Shown here: positions 10,501-22,612 of the stretch, piece by piece
Layout of the letters: each line of letters opens with the position of its first letter
Numbering within the stretch: position 1 is the first letter of the stretch
Origin: Hemibagrus wyckioides
Taxonomy: Eukaryota > Chordata > Actinopteri > Siluriformes > Bagridae
Reading direction: 5' to 3'
Assembly: GCF_019097595.1 (NCBI RefSeq)
Contig: NC_080710.1
Location: forward strand, 18,835,780-18,899,779
Length of the DNA stretch: 64,000 nt
Translations under genes and position numbers: made by a program
Notes under the pieces: model-generated
What the model was told of the DNA's origin: nothing
Database searches by the model: none
What the model saw: the letters and a program-made list of their open reading frames with translations, nothing else

Positions 10501-13500
10501 AAATCAGCTAATAAAACGGGATGAAAACAAGCTCAGTCTAGAGTGCATTGGCCAAGGGTCTGAGATTATTATTTTTTTTTATTATTTATTTATTTTTTTT
10601 GATAGATTAAGCAGAAAGTTAAGTAATATTTTTCCTTTGTCATTGTGGGTTAATGACCCAAAATGTTCATTTAATCCATTTAAAATTAAGTACATAATAC
10701 AGAAAAGAATCAAAACATAAAAGGGTTTACTTCAAATCTTAATATTTTGATGCACAGAGTCATTAATGCAGTGCACCACTCTTGCAGCACTTTTCCAGTA
10801 GACAGTAGCTTGGCACAAAAAAAAAATTATCCCACGTTTAGTAGTTTTTCTTTTGTTTATCTTTCTTTCCGACACAGAATTCATGTTGAACAAATGAAGC
10901 TTGTTGTAGTGGTGTTGACAATGTTACAGAAATATGAGAAATATGAAGTATGTTAGCAGTAGTTAGTAGTATAGTGAGTGAGAATATATTTATTTTACTG
11001 CCAGCTTTTGAAGTCAATATCATGGATGTAATATCTTGTATGTGTTTTTAATTTAACTAAAATAATGGATATTATTGTTGATATTTAGCCTAAGTTTCTT
11101 ACTCATGTCAAATTTGCCTTCTTCAAGTTAGGCCAAATCACAATATACTCATCACTCAGTACTATAGGTATAACAAAATGGCATGATGCAGTCACTACAT
11201 GCCTGATAGAATTCAGTTTGTGATTCGCTCACAAACAAACCAAAATTAAGACACCAAGCACCTGTTATAACATCTCTTATATTTTACATTCATCATATGG
11301 ATAAAAGTATTTGGACACCTGACCATCACAGTCATTTCAAGATTCAAGAATCTTTTATTGTCATTTCAGCCATATATAGCTGATGCAGTACATAGTGAAA
11401 TGAAACAATGTTTCTCCAGGACCCTGGTGCTACATAAACATACAACATATAGTTTAGATACAAAAAAAACAACACCACAGAGCTAGGACAGAAGTTTGTC
11501 CCAGCCACATAAAGTGCAAAGTGTGCAACTAGGTGCAAACAGAGCAAAGACAACACAGTGCAAATACAGTAAGTACAAAAATCAATGAAAAATGAAATGA
11601 TGTGCAAAAATGCAGTAGCAGCGGTTGATTTGAACTTACTGAACATCGGATTCCAGATTTAGTTTCCCTTTGCTGTTAATATAACCTTCACTGTTCTGGG
11701 AAGGATTTATGCCAGATTTTGAAGCATAGCTGTGGGGATTTGCTCATTTAGCTACAATAGTTTAATGGGGTCAAATGGGGTCCTTATGAGGTCACTGATG
11801 TTGGGTGAGGAGGACTGGGTGCAGTCGGTGTTCCAGTTCATCCCAAAGGTGTTCAATGGGGTTGAAGTCAGGGCTCTATGTTAGCTATTAGAGTTCTTGC
11901 ATCCCATCCTCAGCAAACCATGTCTTGATGAACCTTGCTTTGTGCACAGGAGCATTTTCATGTTGGAACATGTCTTGGTTCCTGTGAAATGTTGCATTAT
12001 GAAAGATATTCAGGACCATTGTCTACTTCCAAACTTTGTGGTAACAGTTTGGGGAAGACCGCCAGAGGTATGATTGTAAGATGGAACTTTTGACCGGTTA
12101 GGGTTTGCTTTTTCTTTCTTGAGTAACTGTAAATGGGGAACCAGGGTGTGTATATAACACTGTTCTGTACCTAAGTCCAAAACCAATAGCTTAAGTAGTT
12201 CTGACTTGAATATTATGGTGACTGACAAAGATTTCTACATGGGTGATGCGTAGAAGTTGCCCTATTTTTATCAGCAATGTTCTAAGGAAAGAGAGGTGTT
12301 AAATATTTTTGGTGCGTAGATAAAGTAAGAAGCCACGTCAGTGATGCAGCTGAGATCTAAAAGATACTCCATAATGTTTACAAAAAGACAGAGAGATTAA
12401 AATAATAAATTGAAGTGATATGTAGACGATGGTGTAACTACCTATAAGTTATTTCTAATATCCTGGGATGTTATGAACAATAATAATGCACAGATCTATA
12501 AAAATATAACATGTCGTGTATAGTTCCAAAATGTTATATGTATAAAGAAAAAATGTTATATGTATAATCAGCTATTTTTATGTTGCTCTTAAACAAACTG
12601 TGGTGACATGAGAACACTCGTAAGTGGGTGTGTGGAAAGGATGTGGGCTACCAAGTCACTTCCACCACCACTACCCCCCCACCGCTTTTTGAGCTGCTTT
12701 CATTTAGTGTCATTTCTAAAACTTTGGTGTCAGCTCTGGTTTTAATCGAGTATTTTCTTATTACTTTTTTCCTCATTTACAGTGTTGGCCTAGTTTGCTT
12801 GACATTTCAACAGAATTGCTCATTGATATATCACTCTTGACTTAAACACAGTCATCATTTGGCAAACATGAGCATCATCACAGTTTTTTCTCACACTTGT
12901 GAAGTCTGGTACATTATATTTATGCTGTTTGCATTTATTTCAGGAAATGAAACCTGCACAAGCCTGCCTGTGAGACAGTATGCCCGAGTTGTACAAAAAA
13001 AGTCAGGTAAGCTTGTGTAAAGGTGATGGGAAACTGATCAATGCTGGTATGTATAAAACCTGTCAAAGAAAAATATTTATTTTAAATAGTAAAACTTCTT
13101 GATAACCAGAAAGTTTATGCCAATATTAAGGCCTAAGAATTGAAGGATTCTTTAGCCTTCCTTAAAAGGACTCTAAAAGAGGTGAGTGTTCAGGAGCGCT
13201 TAAGGGATATCACAAATGATAAGAGCCTCTGAAACAGAGAACAGAACACTCACTCCGTCTTCCTTGCTCTGTCGAATGCAGGTGATCGGTGATGACGTTC
13301 TCATCAAAATGCACTGTGTATCACTTCATGTTCCTTTGTTCCTTTTTTGCTCACAGATTTAACACAATTCAGGGAAACTGAGGCACAATGATTTTGAATG
13401 TATTGTATCTGCTCCTTTTTTCCATTTGTTCTCAAGTGGAAAATGTCTTGATGCAATAGTCTGTGGATTGTGAATATAAATAAACACACGTTTCAGTTAT

Positions 13501-16500
13501 AAAGTGTTTCCTTTCACTTAAAAGCTGTAAATAAACCATTTCAGCCAATGATCTGCTTATGGCAAAGCCAATAATGAAACTTTATGGATAGTTTTATACA
13601 GTCCTGTTATGCTTGAAATAATAGATCATTTTATATGTGTCCTTCCTGTATTTTTTTGTAAGTTGTGCCTGGCATTTTGATGGCATATATCCTATTTTCA
13701 TCATCTCCTAGATTTGTATTTCTTTTCTTTTTTTAATCATCTCAGCTGTACGGACTTGGCTGATGGAATTATGGCAATGTGTATGTCATTAGGAGTTGCT
13801 CTGAGAACCAACTTTTAACACCAATGTCTACTTAGTTAAAAGTTCGAGTTTTTTCTGACAATAATATTCCAAAGCTTTATATATACCAGCCCTGATTAAT
13901 ATATTTCATTTATTACTTGTTGCATATGTTGTTTCTGAATGTGAAGATTAGTGGTGGTGTTAATGAATTCCTTCCATCTCAAAACAGAATTTCAGAGTCA
14001 ACTACAAGACCTGCCAGCGTCAAAGCTGAAACTTGAATATGCGTCTGTCCCACTGGCTCACACGTACGTTTCCTATTTACAGTCATCATTTCTGGTATTA
14101 TTTACATCCTGTTGTGGGCCAAATAGACCCAACAAAACAGACCCTGCAGATATGTTGCTAGTGTTTTGTTTAATATAAAAAAAAAACCTGGTCTAAAGGA
14201 CAAAACTGTACACATTCACCATTCCAGCACTATATAGTGGTATACTGTGTATCGTTTCTTTCTAAAAAAAAAAACATTGGCACTGGTGGTTTCATGCAGT
14301 TGCTTTTGTACACCGAAAAGTGTCCATCAAAAAAGTGGGAATGCTGAAACATTTTGAGGAATCACGCATAAAAATCTCAGAGCTAATATAAAACCAACTA
14401 TGAGATTCTTTGTGGCAAGATCTTATTGGGCAATTACTTCAACAGAAAAGCAAGATATGAGTAATGAAAATTTACATAGAAGTGTTCAATAATGGGTTAA
14501 GTAATGGTATTATTGCAGCATGTTACAAGTAATTTCAAATAATAAGTCAAGTCAAAAGCATCCTAATCCTTGAATTAAAGCTTAAACTTGATCTCTGACA
14601 GCAGGAACTTTACTGCTTTATTTATTTCTCACAGAGAAAACAAACTAGCTTTTCATACAAATGGGAGATTTTGAATTGCACAGTGAGGCTATGGATAAAA
14701 CATACATTAAAATATTAGTACATACAATTAGGGCAATAAGAACAGAACTGAAACTTTTCAACAGTGGTTTATTATTATTTTTATTATTTTTGTTGTTGTT
14801 ATATCGCAGATCCTCTGTGTTGGAACTTCAGGATAGCTTGAGCAACTCATTATTGGGCAAATGTGGCTACTTCACAAGTGACACAAGTTGCTTCACAAAA
14901 CGGCTCTGTGTGTTGTAACAGCTATGAATAAATCGGTTTCAAACGTCAGGATAAATAATTTAAATGGAATAAGTATTACGTAAATCTAAAAAGGCTAGAC
15001 TGAAAAAATTGCACCTTTTTGATATATCCAAGTTCCAAAGGTTTCCCTTTCCACATTTTGCTATATCATATGATTTCAGGGTTGATGGTGTGGTGAAGAA
15101 GCTTCTCTCACTGGAGCTTGCAAGTCATGTATGAAACACTCATTTTTATGTTAATTTCTATAGAATAATGTTAGTTTTATTTGTTCCATGTTTATGTAGT
15201 ATTATATGACATAAATGACTGAAGCATAAAACTAACTATCTCTATCCAGAGTGAAAGACTCCGCCTCAAAGAGGAAGAACTGATTGCAAAGGTCCAGAGG
15301 CATGAAAACGATCGAAACTCAACAGAGGTTAAGGGTAGGTTCCTGGGTTGGTTTTTTTTGTTTTTTTTTGTTTGGTTTTTTTTTTTTTGCTCGCTCCCAG
15401 TAAGATACGTAGAGCATTTGCCAATTTGCTTGCAATATGTGTCAGACTGACATTGCTTCAATGGAATTTCCTGGTTTGATGTCATTATAACATACTTTCC
15501 TTCATTGCATTATAGTGGCCATTTTAACGGCACGCATACACAATTTTCAGGAGCATTTACAGAAGCACCCTAAGGTAAGTGTCAAAACAAGTGCAGTCTT
15601 TCTGCTCTGCTTCATTAAAGTTAGAACATGTCACACTCTACCTTGATTGCGGCCTCAGCGAGAAACAGGATATCCTGTGCACACTGAACAAAAAATACAT
15701 TTCACATCGATATGGATTTGAAAAAGTCAGCTCCAAAATGATTAACATATCTGCAAAGAATGAGCAGAAAACACTGTATACAATAAACATTACACACAAA
15801 TAGTAGTAGTATTTGGCACTTTATATAGAGATTTTTTTTTTTTTTTTTTTTACAGCTTTAGTCTCTAGGAACTACTACTGAATTTGATGACCTTTGGGTT
15901 ATAAACATAAAGTTACACACACACAAAAACAGACTGCTGTCCATCATCCTCACAGATCAATATCATATACATAACACTAGGGTCATAAGAGTGGAGAAAA
16001 TACAAAAGTATGCAACTTTCAGGAACTGGACTCATGAGGATACTGTCATGTCAGGACAGGTGGCATTATTTCTGGAGTTGAGTGTATACATGAACTGAGA
16101 TGATTGTTGTTGTTTATTGTAGATATTTTTAAAACGATCTGTATAAAATATTGTATCTGTATCCTATCCACATCTTATTCCTCTGTCCGGTTTTATATCA
16201 GGACAAAGCTAATAAGAGGTGGATGCTGATGAGCATTGACCGCAGGAAGAAATTGCTCAAATATTTGAGAAGGTCACGATACAATGCTTTTGAGAAGGTC
16301 TGTGCAGAGCTGGGGATCACATACACCTTCCCACCGGAGTACTACAGACGGGCAACACGACGCTGGCTGACTAAAAAAGCCCTCTGCATCAAGGTAACAC
16401 ACTATTCTGAGCAACACCACACCAGTGATCATCTATACACCAGTTACTGCGATAATTAATTTTCCCTGTATCCTAATTTTTTTTTAATAGATTTCTATAT

Positions 16501-16664
16501 CTATTTCTTTCTTTTTAATATCTATGCTTTTTTTTCTGTGTTCACCTTAGGTCTTCAAAGAGGTCCAGAAACAAAAGGCAGAGAAAAGAAAAAAAGCACT
16601 TGCTCAGAAGAAGGCAAGGAGCACGAGCTCTAACCCTACAGATTCCCAGGGGACTCCAGTATAA
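7524..16664 (+). CDS. mrps15: mitochondrial ribosomal protein S15 (uS15m)
   Basis: Component of the 28S small subunit of the mitochondrial ribosome; S15 proteins bind small-subunit rRNA early in assembly. Coding exons: 7524-7695, 12944-13006, 13988-14063, 15080-15128, 15250-15334, 15516-15574, 16202-16393, 16551-16664 (TAA); 269 residues against 257 in human as recalled. Residues 1-59 carry no Asp or Glu and many Arg/Lys/His, as expected for a matrix-targeting presequence. The S15 domain runs from about residue 104 ([11 protein letters not shown]) to about 235, with [28 protein letters not shown] and TKKALCIK matching the vertebrate family. The C-terminal tail is Lys-rich. ATG 7524 is the first ATG that opens the long frame. 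Intron 1 is 5.2 kb and holds a tandem duplication and Tc1 debris. AATAAA hexamers at 16664 and 16891 mark the 3' end. Confidence 0.95.
9861..10634. repeat. 386-bp near-identical tandem duplication
   Basis: Two direct copies, 9861-10246 and 10247-10634, abut inside mrps15 intron 1. Both begin TCGTCGTGTGTTGAATAGTC and end AGTAATATTTTTC. By eye they differ by one substitution (CGGGGTGA against CGGGATGA) and by length changes in the T-rich tract. No open frame or transposon signature is seen in the unit. Confidence 0.95.
11288..12080 (-). mobile_element. Tc1-like transposon remnant, interrupted
   Basis: The left end has a degraded terminal repeat (ATGGATAAAAGTATTTGGAC) followed by ACCTGACCATCACAG. 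Read on the minus strand, 11660-12060 is the C-terminal half of a Tc1-like transposase gene. It includes the stretch equivalent to [12 protein letters not shown] (around 11845-11870) and sequence for CTTTGTGCACA-type HKARF. Frameshifts and stops break it. The right terminal repeat is not found. A second repeat (11338-11650) splits the copy. Confidence 0.75.
11338..11650. mobile_element. dispersed repeat nested in Tc1 remnant
   Basis: This block (AAGATTCAAGAATCTTTTAT start, then many GTGCAAA-type motifs) interrupts the Tc1 remnant between its terminal repeat and its coding part. A shorter, diverged relative of its AGTGAAAT stretch may lie near 21775-21860. I recognise the style of a teleost interspersed repeat but cannot assign its class. 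An ORF crossing it on the minus strand shows no known domain. Confidence 0.5.
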
Positions 16665-16905
16665 TAAAATCCACCATAAATATTATCACACAACAATCTC
16701 ATGCAACATAACCACAACTAATAAAACTTGCAGAGTATTGAATACTGAAGATCCTGACATCGTGTTTTCTGTTGAAATTGTACATTTGTTATGCTTTCCC
16801 AAAACTGATGTGTTCCTTATTTGCTTTGATTTATGCTAAACCTTAGTACAAGTGGGAAAAGTAAATATTGTTCATCTGTCGCTATTATTAAATAAATGGT
16901 TTGTG
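16665..16905 (+). other. mrps15: mrps15 3' UTR
   Basis: A short AT-rich trailer. One AATAAA overlaps the stop codon region (16664-16669) and a second is at 16891-16896; the second is the likelier signal because the first would leave almost no UTR. From here to 17290 I see only AT-rich spacer with a T-rich run near 17045-17090. Confidence 0.5.
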
Positions 16906-17289
16906 CACTGGGTTACATGGGAGCTGTTTTTATGAGATGTACATCAGACTATCAGACTGACTAATGAAAGGTTAAGACAAAGATAAAAGGCAGTTGCAGC
17001 TTGATGCATTTGTGGTTGTGGTTAGATTCAACAGCTTTGCTGTGCTGTTTTTATTTTTTGGGGAGTTTTTTTGTTTGTTTGTTTTTTGATTATAAGAAGT
17101 GAATGGCAGTCCAATGTATAAGATCAGTGTATTCATTAACTTGGCTCAGTGTACACATTTATAGTTTAATCATGAGGTCAGTCACATTGCCTCATGTTCT
17201 GCATGAACATGATGTTCTCTTATGATCAAGCCACTGTGAGGTTTGTAGACAGCCTCGGAAACATTGCAGGCGTGGTGTCACAACTTCCT

Positions 17290-17337
17290 TTTTGCACTCA
17301 TAGATTTAGATAGACAGGCTCGAGAGTAGCAGACAAG
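17290..17337 (+). other. probable non-coding first exon of PLAC8-like gene
   Basis: The segment ends AGACAAG before a strong donor GTAAGT (17338), and the next acceptor that leads into the coding exon is at 17752. The 5' boundary is not determined and no TATA box is evident. This exon is inferred from splice signals only. Confidence 0.45.
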
Positions 17338-17771
17338 GTAAGTGCCTCACTCCGGGTTTTTAATTTTTAAAATTTTCTTATTTATGCTACTTTACTTTTG
17401 TATTTAGTTTGCTTATAATAATTTAATTAGTTTGTAGTTACTTTTACTACTGACTGTATTACCAAAGAATATTAGTTTTCATCATACTTTTTACTACAAG
17501 CCAGTGATATACACATTAACTATAAGGAAGATGGTGGTTATGTCTCTGTCTTTCACTAAGGTAGTAGGCAAGTTTCATTTTTTTTAGAATCCACTAGCAT
17601 CTTGTTACTTTGAGTTCGTTATATGAGATCACCTTAGTTTTGCTTTACATATAAGCTTGTGAGTATTTCATGCACTGCTGGTACTCTACATTGGTGCTTC
17701 CTCTGAATTTTTTTGTATACTCTATAAATGGAAATATTTTACGCCTTTGTAGAGCACGCCAGTTCATCGCC

Positions 17772-18966
17772 ATGTCAAACCCAGTCATTAGTCATCAACC
17801 TGGTGCAGCTTCTTACGGCACCAACGTGCAGACAGGAGAGTGGAGCACAGGCCTGTGCTCATGCTGTAATGACCTGCTTATCTGTGAGTTTTTCACATTA
17901 CTGATTACCCAAATTTCAGCTTTCGTGTAATAACGAATAAGAAATCGAAATACTGGACCACAAAATTGACCACAACTTCTTATAAGTAATTGCTAACATA
18001 TAGAGTGTAGTTGAATAGTCCCACAGTACTTTTATTAATACCTTTTTTCTAAACATCATTAAAAAGTAATTGAAGTTAGCAGGAATTAAGTAAACATAAA
18101 ATGGGGTAAGACTTTACTGATGAAAAATACATGCAATGTGTACAGTTATTCAAGTTAATCTTAACATTTTAGAGTCTACAATATTACAGAACAGTTTTTA
18201 ATCTTGTTTATGAAATACATTAATTATGCTGTATAGATATGAAGATGTCTTTTTTACAATAAAATCATGTTACAGTCTAGATATTTTAATCAGTTTAGCA
18301 TCTTTGTGTAGAAAGTTTACTCAGACATTTGCTGTGTTCATCAGCCATGTTGATCACGTAATGAAATTGAACCTTTGTGTACGTAATAAAACAGTACTAT
18401 AAAATGTGAGTTATATTTATATATAAATTATAAAACCGTAAGTACATCAGTGGTCTACATGTGGACACCATACATGAGTGTTAAACATACAGCTATTACA
18501 GAACTGAGTTACCACTTCCCATCTCCATTCATTGTGGTCCATTCACAACAATGTTGTAGAACATATTACAAGTAATTTTGGTTAACATGTTCCTCCACTC
18601 ACTCTCTCAATATTGCTTTATTTTTCAGGTGCCCTTGGTTGCATCTGTCCAATTGCAGTGGGCTGCTACACAGCAAACAAGTATGGTGAGAATGCATGCC
18701 TAGCATGTGTTCCTGGTGGGATGGCAGCTATGAGGACACACATGAGACTGACCTACGGCATCCAAGTGAGTGTTTGTAGAATATGAAATGTCCTGCCCAG
18801 AGACTGTTAGACTTTGTTAATAAATTAACAATAAATAAAATTTAATTGTCATTATTCTCTTTTATAGGGTACAATATGCAATGACGCCCTGATGACCTGC
18901 TGCTGTGGAATATTTGAGACTTGTCGAATGGCCAGAGAAATTCGTATTAGAAATGGAGAGGCCTAA
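17772..18966 (+). CDS. PLAC8/onzin-related cysteine-rich protein (ponzr-type)
   Basis: Coding exons: 17772-17883, 18629-18765, 18868-18966 (TAA); 115 residues, equal to human PLAC8 as recalled. The acceptor at 17752 precedes a 19-nt leader and GCCATG. The N-terminus is Pro/Gln-containing, followed by the PLAC8 domain: TGLCSCCNDLLIC, GCICPIAVGC, then ACLACVPGGMAAMRTHMR, YGIQGTICND, and CCCGIFETCRMAREI. These correspond to human segments such as NWQTGMCDC, SVAMRTLYR and YGIPGSICDD. The two cysteine-rich hydrophobic stretches may sit in or on membranes. Fish onzin-related proteins have been linked to kidney and pharyngeal development, while plant and fungal relatives affect cell size and metal transport; the role of this copy is unknown. 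It is collinear with its neighbours but absent from the human gene order that I recall. Confidence 0.9.
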
Positions 18967-19097
18967 TATTTCTACAGTAATTTTGTGCTTTGTAGCAGAT
19001 AACCCCATCACTGCAGGCTATAGATTTGTATTGTCCTTTTTTTTTTCTTTCTGTTTTGTAAGAAATATTTTCTTGGCTTTTCCCAGACTGCTACACA

Positions 19098-19176
19098 TTT
19101 AAAATAGACTGTTCAATTTGAAGGTGTTTTTTATAAATATGTGAAAACAACTTCAAATTGAACAGTCTATTTTAAA
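19098..19176. repeat. 26-bp perfect inverted repeat in PLAC8-like 3' UTR
   Basis: The left arm 19098-19123 and right arm 19151-19176 are exact reverse complements (core AATAGACTGTTCAATTTGAA), separated by a 27-nt loop. The transcript would form a strong hairpin about 130 nt after the stop. Weaker related blocks lie outside (AATATTTTCTTGG near 19067; CCAAAGAAAATATT near 19180), which suggests an older, longer inverted repeat such as a MITE. Confidence 0.9.
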
Positions 19177-19385
19177 AACCCAAAGAAAATATTTATGTAA
19201 ATTTCTATGTCTGGGGAAAAAAATTTGGTTTGGGCAAAAAAAATATATATATTTTTAAATATTATTTTATTTTATTGTCTTTGCTCTACTTTAAAGAAAA
19301 TATAATATATGTAACCAAAAATGTGGAAATTTTTCACTCTGCACAGATATCACTGGACAATATTTGAAACTTTTTTTAATGACCT

Positions 19386-19391
19386 AATAAA
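19386..19391 (+). other. poly(A) signal of PLAC8-like gene
   Basis: AATAAA lies about 420 nt after the stop, within the sequence downstream of the hairpin. It is the first canonical hexamer after the coding region. Confidence 0.5.
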
Positions 19392-19399
19392 AAGGCATA

Positions 19400-21460
19400 A
19401 TAAACAAACAGACATTATTTCCCCAGCAGTGTTAGCATAAGAAGAAATCAGCCCAGATGAGCTGATCATGTTTAAATGTCATAAATGAATTTAATGAATT
19501 GGCTAATGACATTAGACTGAGAGATTGATGTAGATGATAATTTACTATTTAACAGTAATACTAATTCCATTAGTAGAATAGCTTAGAAATGTAGAAGGTG
19601 TGGCTTTTTACAGTGAAATTGACATTTTATATGTACGTGTGTATGTATACATATATACACACACATATAGTATATATATGCTGTAATTATGTTCTGTATG
19701 GGGTGTTAACAGGCACCAAAGCTACAAGTTAACTCTTCAAGGTTTGTTTAGATGGTTAAGGGGTTCCATGTTTTATACCCTTTCTAAACTTTGAAAACTT
19801 TGGGGAAAAAAAAAAAAAAAAGCATTTCTTCATAGGAATATACTAAAGAACGCTGGAACTTTGTTGCCATACAAGTGACCCAATACATGTGATTTAAATA
19901 AATATGTATGTTTTAAAAAAAAAAGATATGATAGTTAGTCATTGCTTAGTGTCATCGTTGTGTAATCATGAATCACAGCATACCGGGAAACATCATCATG
20001 ACTATTTGACATGACTAATCTCATTCAAGATCTCAAATTGGTATTAAACCAGAAAGCTTTTAAAAACTGTATAATTAGTTACTCTTAGGAAATGTTTTTT
20101 TTTTTTTTTTTTACCATTCCTCCAAAATCACATACAAGATTATTTTTCTTTACAACACACAATGTTGTGGTAATTGGGTTTCAGCAGTAAACCAAACCGT
20201 AATGTACAGGGCAAGATAACATGGAAAAGATATAAGAGAAACTACATTAATACTGAGTAAGCAAGTGTGATTTTAACAGTGGAATATATAAATGTACAGA
20301 CAGAACAGACTGCTGCTGTAGTGACTGAATTACTATAATGACTATATAGTAACACGATCAGAATTAGGAATGGAGATTTAACAGATTGATAAAAATATAG
20401 TCTGTGCAAACAGTACAGCAGTTCAGATTGAAAGAACCAAAGGATCTGCAACAGCAGCTGAAGTGGTTATGAGTTGAGTTGAATTGAGATGGCAAAAAGA
20501 AAATAAACAGCTATTTTCATCAGTCATCAAGAATCTGCATATTCTGCCAGAGTGAAGGGATGAAATATGAGGTGTATTGAGTGAAAGGGGTTTTTGAAAG
20601 AACATTTTGAAAGCTTCTTCTAGATGCATTTAATGTACCGCTATTACACTGATGGAAGGTCACATGCAATTTTTTGTTACGCGTTTGCATAACCCATTCG
20701 ATGGATTGTGATCCCTCTGCTTTCCTCGATATTATTTTATACAATAAATGAAAGAACATCATAGATCCAGAATGTGAAAATGAGGTCCTACATGTCTTAA
20801 AGTTATTCAATAATCTACAATAATGTGTACCCATGTAATCGTGTCCTGAGCAGAGGATACCCAAAACTTCCTTTGGGTGATGCACAGATACAGATCTCTC
20901 CAGACCAACCAGATACTAGATATATCACTGCTGTTATTTTTGTTTGTTTGATTTTTTTTAATGTTATGAAAAAAAGAATTTGTGAAGCTAAAACTAAAGC
21001 CAAATCAATACACTACAAGACATTCCTTACAGGGTAAAGTTTAACTAAACTATAAAGTTAATTTGCAAGGCACAAACAGTTCTCATGTTCAGACATCAGT
21101 AAAGCACTTCCTTATTTGATTCGTTGATTAATCTAAGAGAAATCCAAAAATGTGTATTTCACTCTCTCCAAATTCAGAGACAATATCTGGATATTATAAT
21201 ATTGACCTCAAAAACATATACTAGTGTAATAATTACATGACCTATACTACCTTCCTCTTTGTGGCCCTCCTTAACTGTTTCTGCTGACGCTTCTTACAAG
21301 AAGTTGACCGAATTACCTGTAACTGAGAATCAGCCACAAGTATGTCATCATGGTTGACACCATTCGGTACCAAAGTGATTTTTCTTTGTAACCTGTGCTG
21401 AACATTAGAGCAGTTTGCTTGAATATTTCTAAATAATAATAAAGTAATAGTACTTTTTCC
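19400..21460. other. intergenic, PLAC8-like gene to oscp1, first part
   Basis: AT-rich DNA without a gene that I can support. It contains a short AC/AT-rich microsatellite (about 19640-19680) and homopolymer runs (A-run 19805-19820, T-run 20095-20112). A 121-residue minus-strand frame around 20520-20885 shows no domain, compositional bias or splice partner that would support it. Confidence 0.5.
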
Positions 21461-21597
21461 GAATATTATATACATCCATTTGAATGTTATCCATCACTGA
21501 ATATTATATACATCCATTTGAATGTTATCCATCACTGAATATTATATACATCCATTTGAATGTTATCCATCACTGAATATTATATACATCCATTTGA
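21461..21597. repeat. 38-bp tandem repeat, 3.6 copies
   Basis: The unit GAATATTATATACATCCATT plus 18 further bases repeats with a 38-bp period at 21461, 21499, 21537 and 21575 (last copy partial). The copies are identical by eye. This is a minisatellite, not a CRISPR array, because there are no spacers. Confidence 0.97.
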
Positions 21598-21859
21598 TTC
21601 CTTGTATCCTTTTTGAAAGACACTAAATGAAAGGTATCCCTTCTAGCCTAGCATTACAAAATACCAAAATTATCTTACCTTTCCAAGCAAACTAGTAGGT
21701 TACAAAGACTTGCCTTTGGTCAGACAGTTGCATCTTTACTTAATTCCCAAATTGTTCAAGTATATTATCATGTGTACAGGTACAATATAGTGAAATTCTT
21801 ACTTGCATGTTCACCAATAAAAACATTACACTGGATACAAATATAATTATCTACATTAT

Positions 21860-22137
21860 TTACATATTTACATTATGAGTGCCAAAAGAACACCTTCTCC
21901 AAAAGAATTTCTCCCTTTGCTGTTATAATAATCTCCTCTATTCTGGGAAGGCTTTACACTAGATTTTGTAGCAAGCCCGTGGGGATTTGCCAAAAGATCA
22001 TTAGTCAGGCGCTGTTCCATTTCATCCCAAAGGTGTTCAGTGGGGTTGAGGTCAAGACTCTGCCCAGGCCTCTCCAACCTTGGCAAACCATGTCTACTGT
22101 ATATGTATCTTGCTTTGTCCATAGGGGATGTGGTCAT
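21860..22137 (-). mobile_element. Tc1-like transposase 3' remnant
   Basis: Read on the minus strand, 21868-22137 contains LDLNPTEHLWDEMEQRL, the region around the last acidic residue of a Tc1/mariner DDE domain, followed by a decayed C-terminus. It resembles the remnants near 11.7 and 24.4 kb but is a separate, diverged copy. The N-terminal two-thirds are missing. A SINE abuts its right end. Confidence 0.75.
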
Positions 22138-22315
22138 TTAGTAGTTAAGATGTTGGACTACTGATTGTAAGGTTGTGAGCTCGAATCCCAGGTCCACCAA
22201 GCTACCACTGCTGGGCCTCTGAGCAAAGCCCTTAACCCTCAGTTGCTCAGTTGTATAAAAAATGTGAAAAAATGTAAGTCGCTCTGGATAAGGACATCTG
22301 CCAAATGCCATGAAT
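22133..22315 (+). mobile_element. tRNA-derived SINE with L2-type tail
   Basis: The head has RNA polymerase III box A-like (TTTAGTAGTTAAGATGTTGG, 22137-22156) and box B-like (GAGCTCGAATCCCA, about 22178) sequences. The body contains the teleost SINE phrase GAGCAAAGCCCTTAACCCTC. The 3' end has GTCGCTCTGGATAAGGACAT followed by CTGCCAAATGCC, the conserved tail shared by fish SINEs and L2-clade LINEs. It is too diverged and too short for a functional tRNA. Confidence 0.8.
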
Positions 22316-22439
22316 GTATAATGTATGGGGCATTGTTTCACTGCAACAAGGGAAACTGTAATCTTTGTGGCAACTTGGCAACAATACAGCCAACATATGG
22401 GTGTGATAGTCAGGTGTGCATTATAGTAAAGGGCTGGCT

Positions 22440-22612
22440 GCATGGTGACCCTTGGCGTAAATGAATATTTGCATTGGGACACAGTGCCTATGATGGACTG
22501 GTGTCCCATCCAGGGGGTATTCCTGCCCAGTGCCATCCTTTCGTGGGTTTGCCCCTGATGCCACCACTTCCCTTAACAGAATGACGCTGTTACTGAATAT
22601 AAATAAATGAAA
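22440..22612 (+). repeat. L2-tail-like interspersed repeat
   Basis: The segment GATGGACTGGTGTCCCATCC, then AGGGGGTATTCCTGCCC and an ending ACTGAATATAAATAAATGAA, belongs to a family frequent in fish genomes. Related, more diverged copies in this window lie at about 26850, 32770 and 46960, all on the + strand. Class assignment (L2-related 3' end) is from memory of the family. Confidence 0.6.

Noticed and set aside
20520..20885. 121-residue minus-strand frame between the PLAC8-like gene and oscp1
   Set aside because: No domain, no promoter or poly(A) signal on that strand, and a composition like the surrounding AT-rich DNA.
21461..21597. Regular 38-bp repeats that might look like a CRISPR array
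   Set aside because: The units are directly adjacent with no variable spacers, and the context is vertebrate intergenic DNA; it is a minisatellite.
22133..22215. tRNA-like box A and box B sequences
   Set aside because: They belong to a SINE head with the typical fish SINE body and L2-type tail; no cloverleaf can be drawn with confidence.
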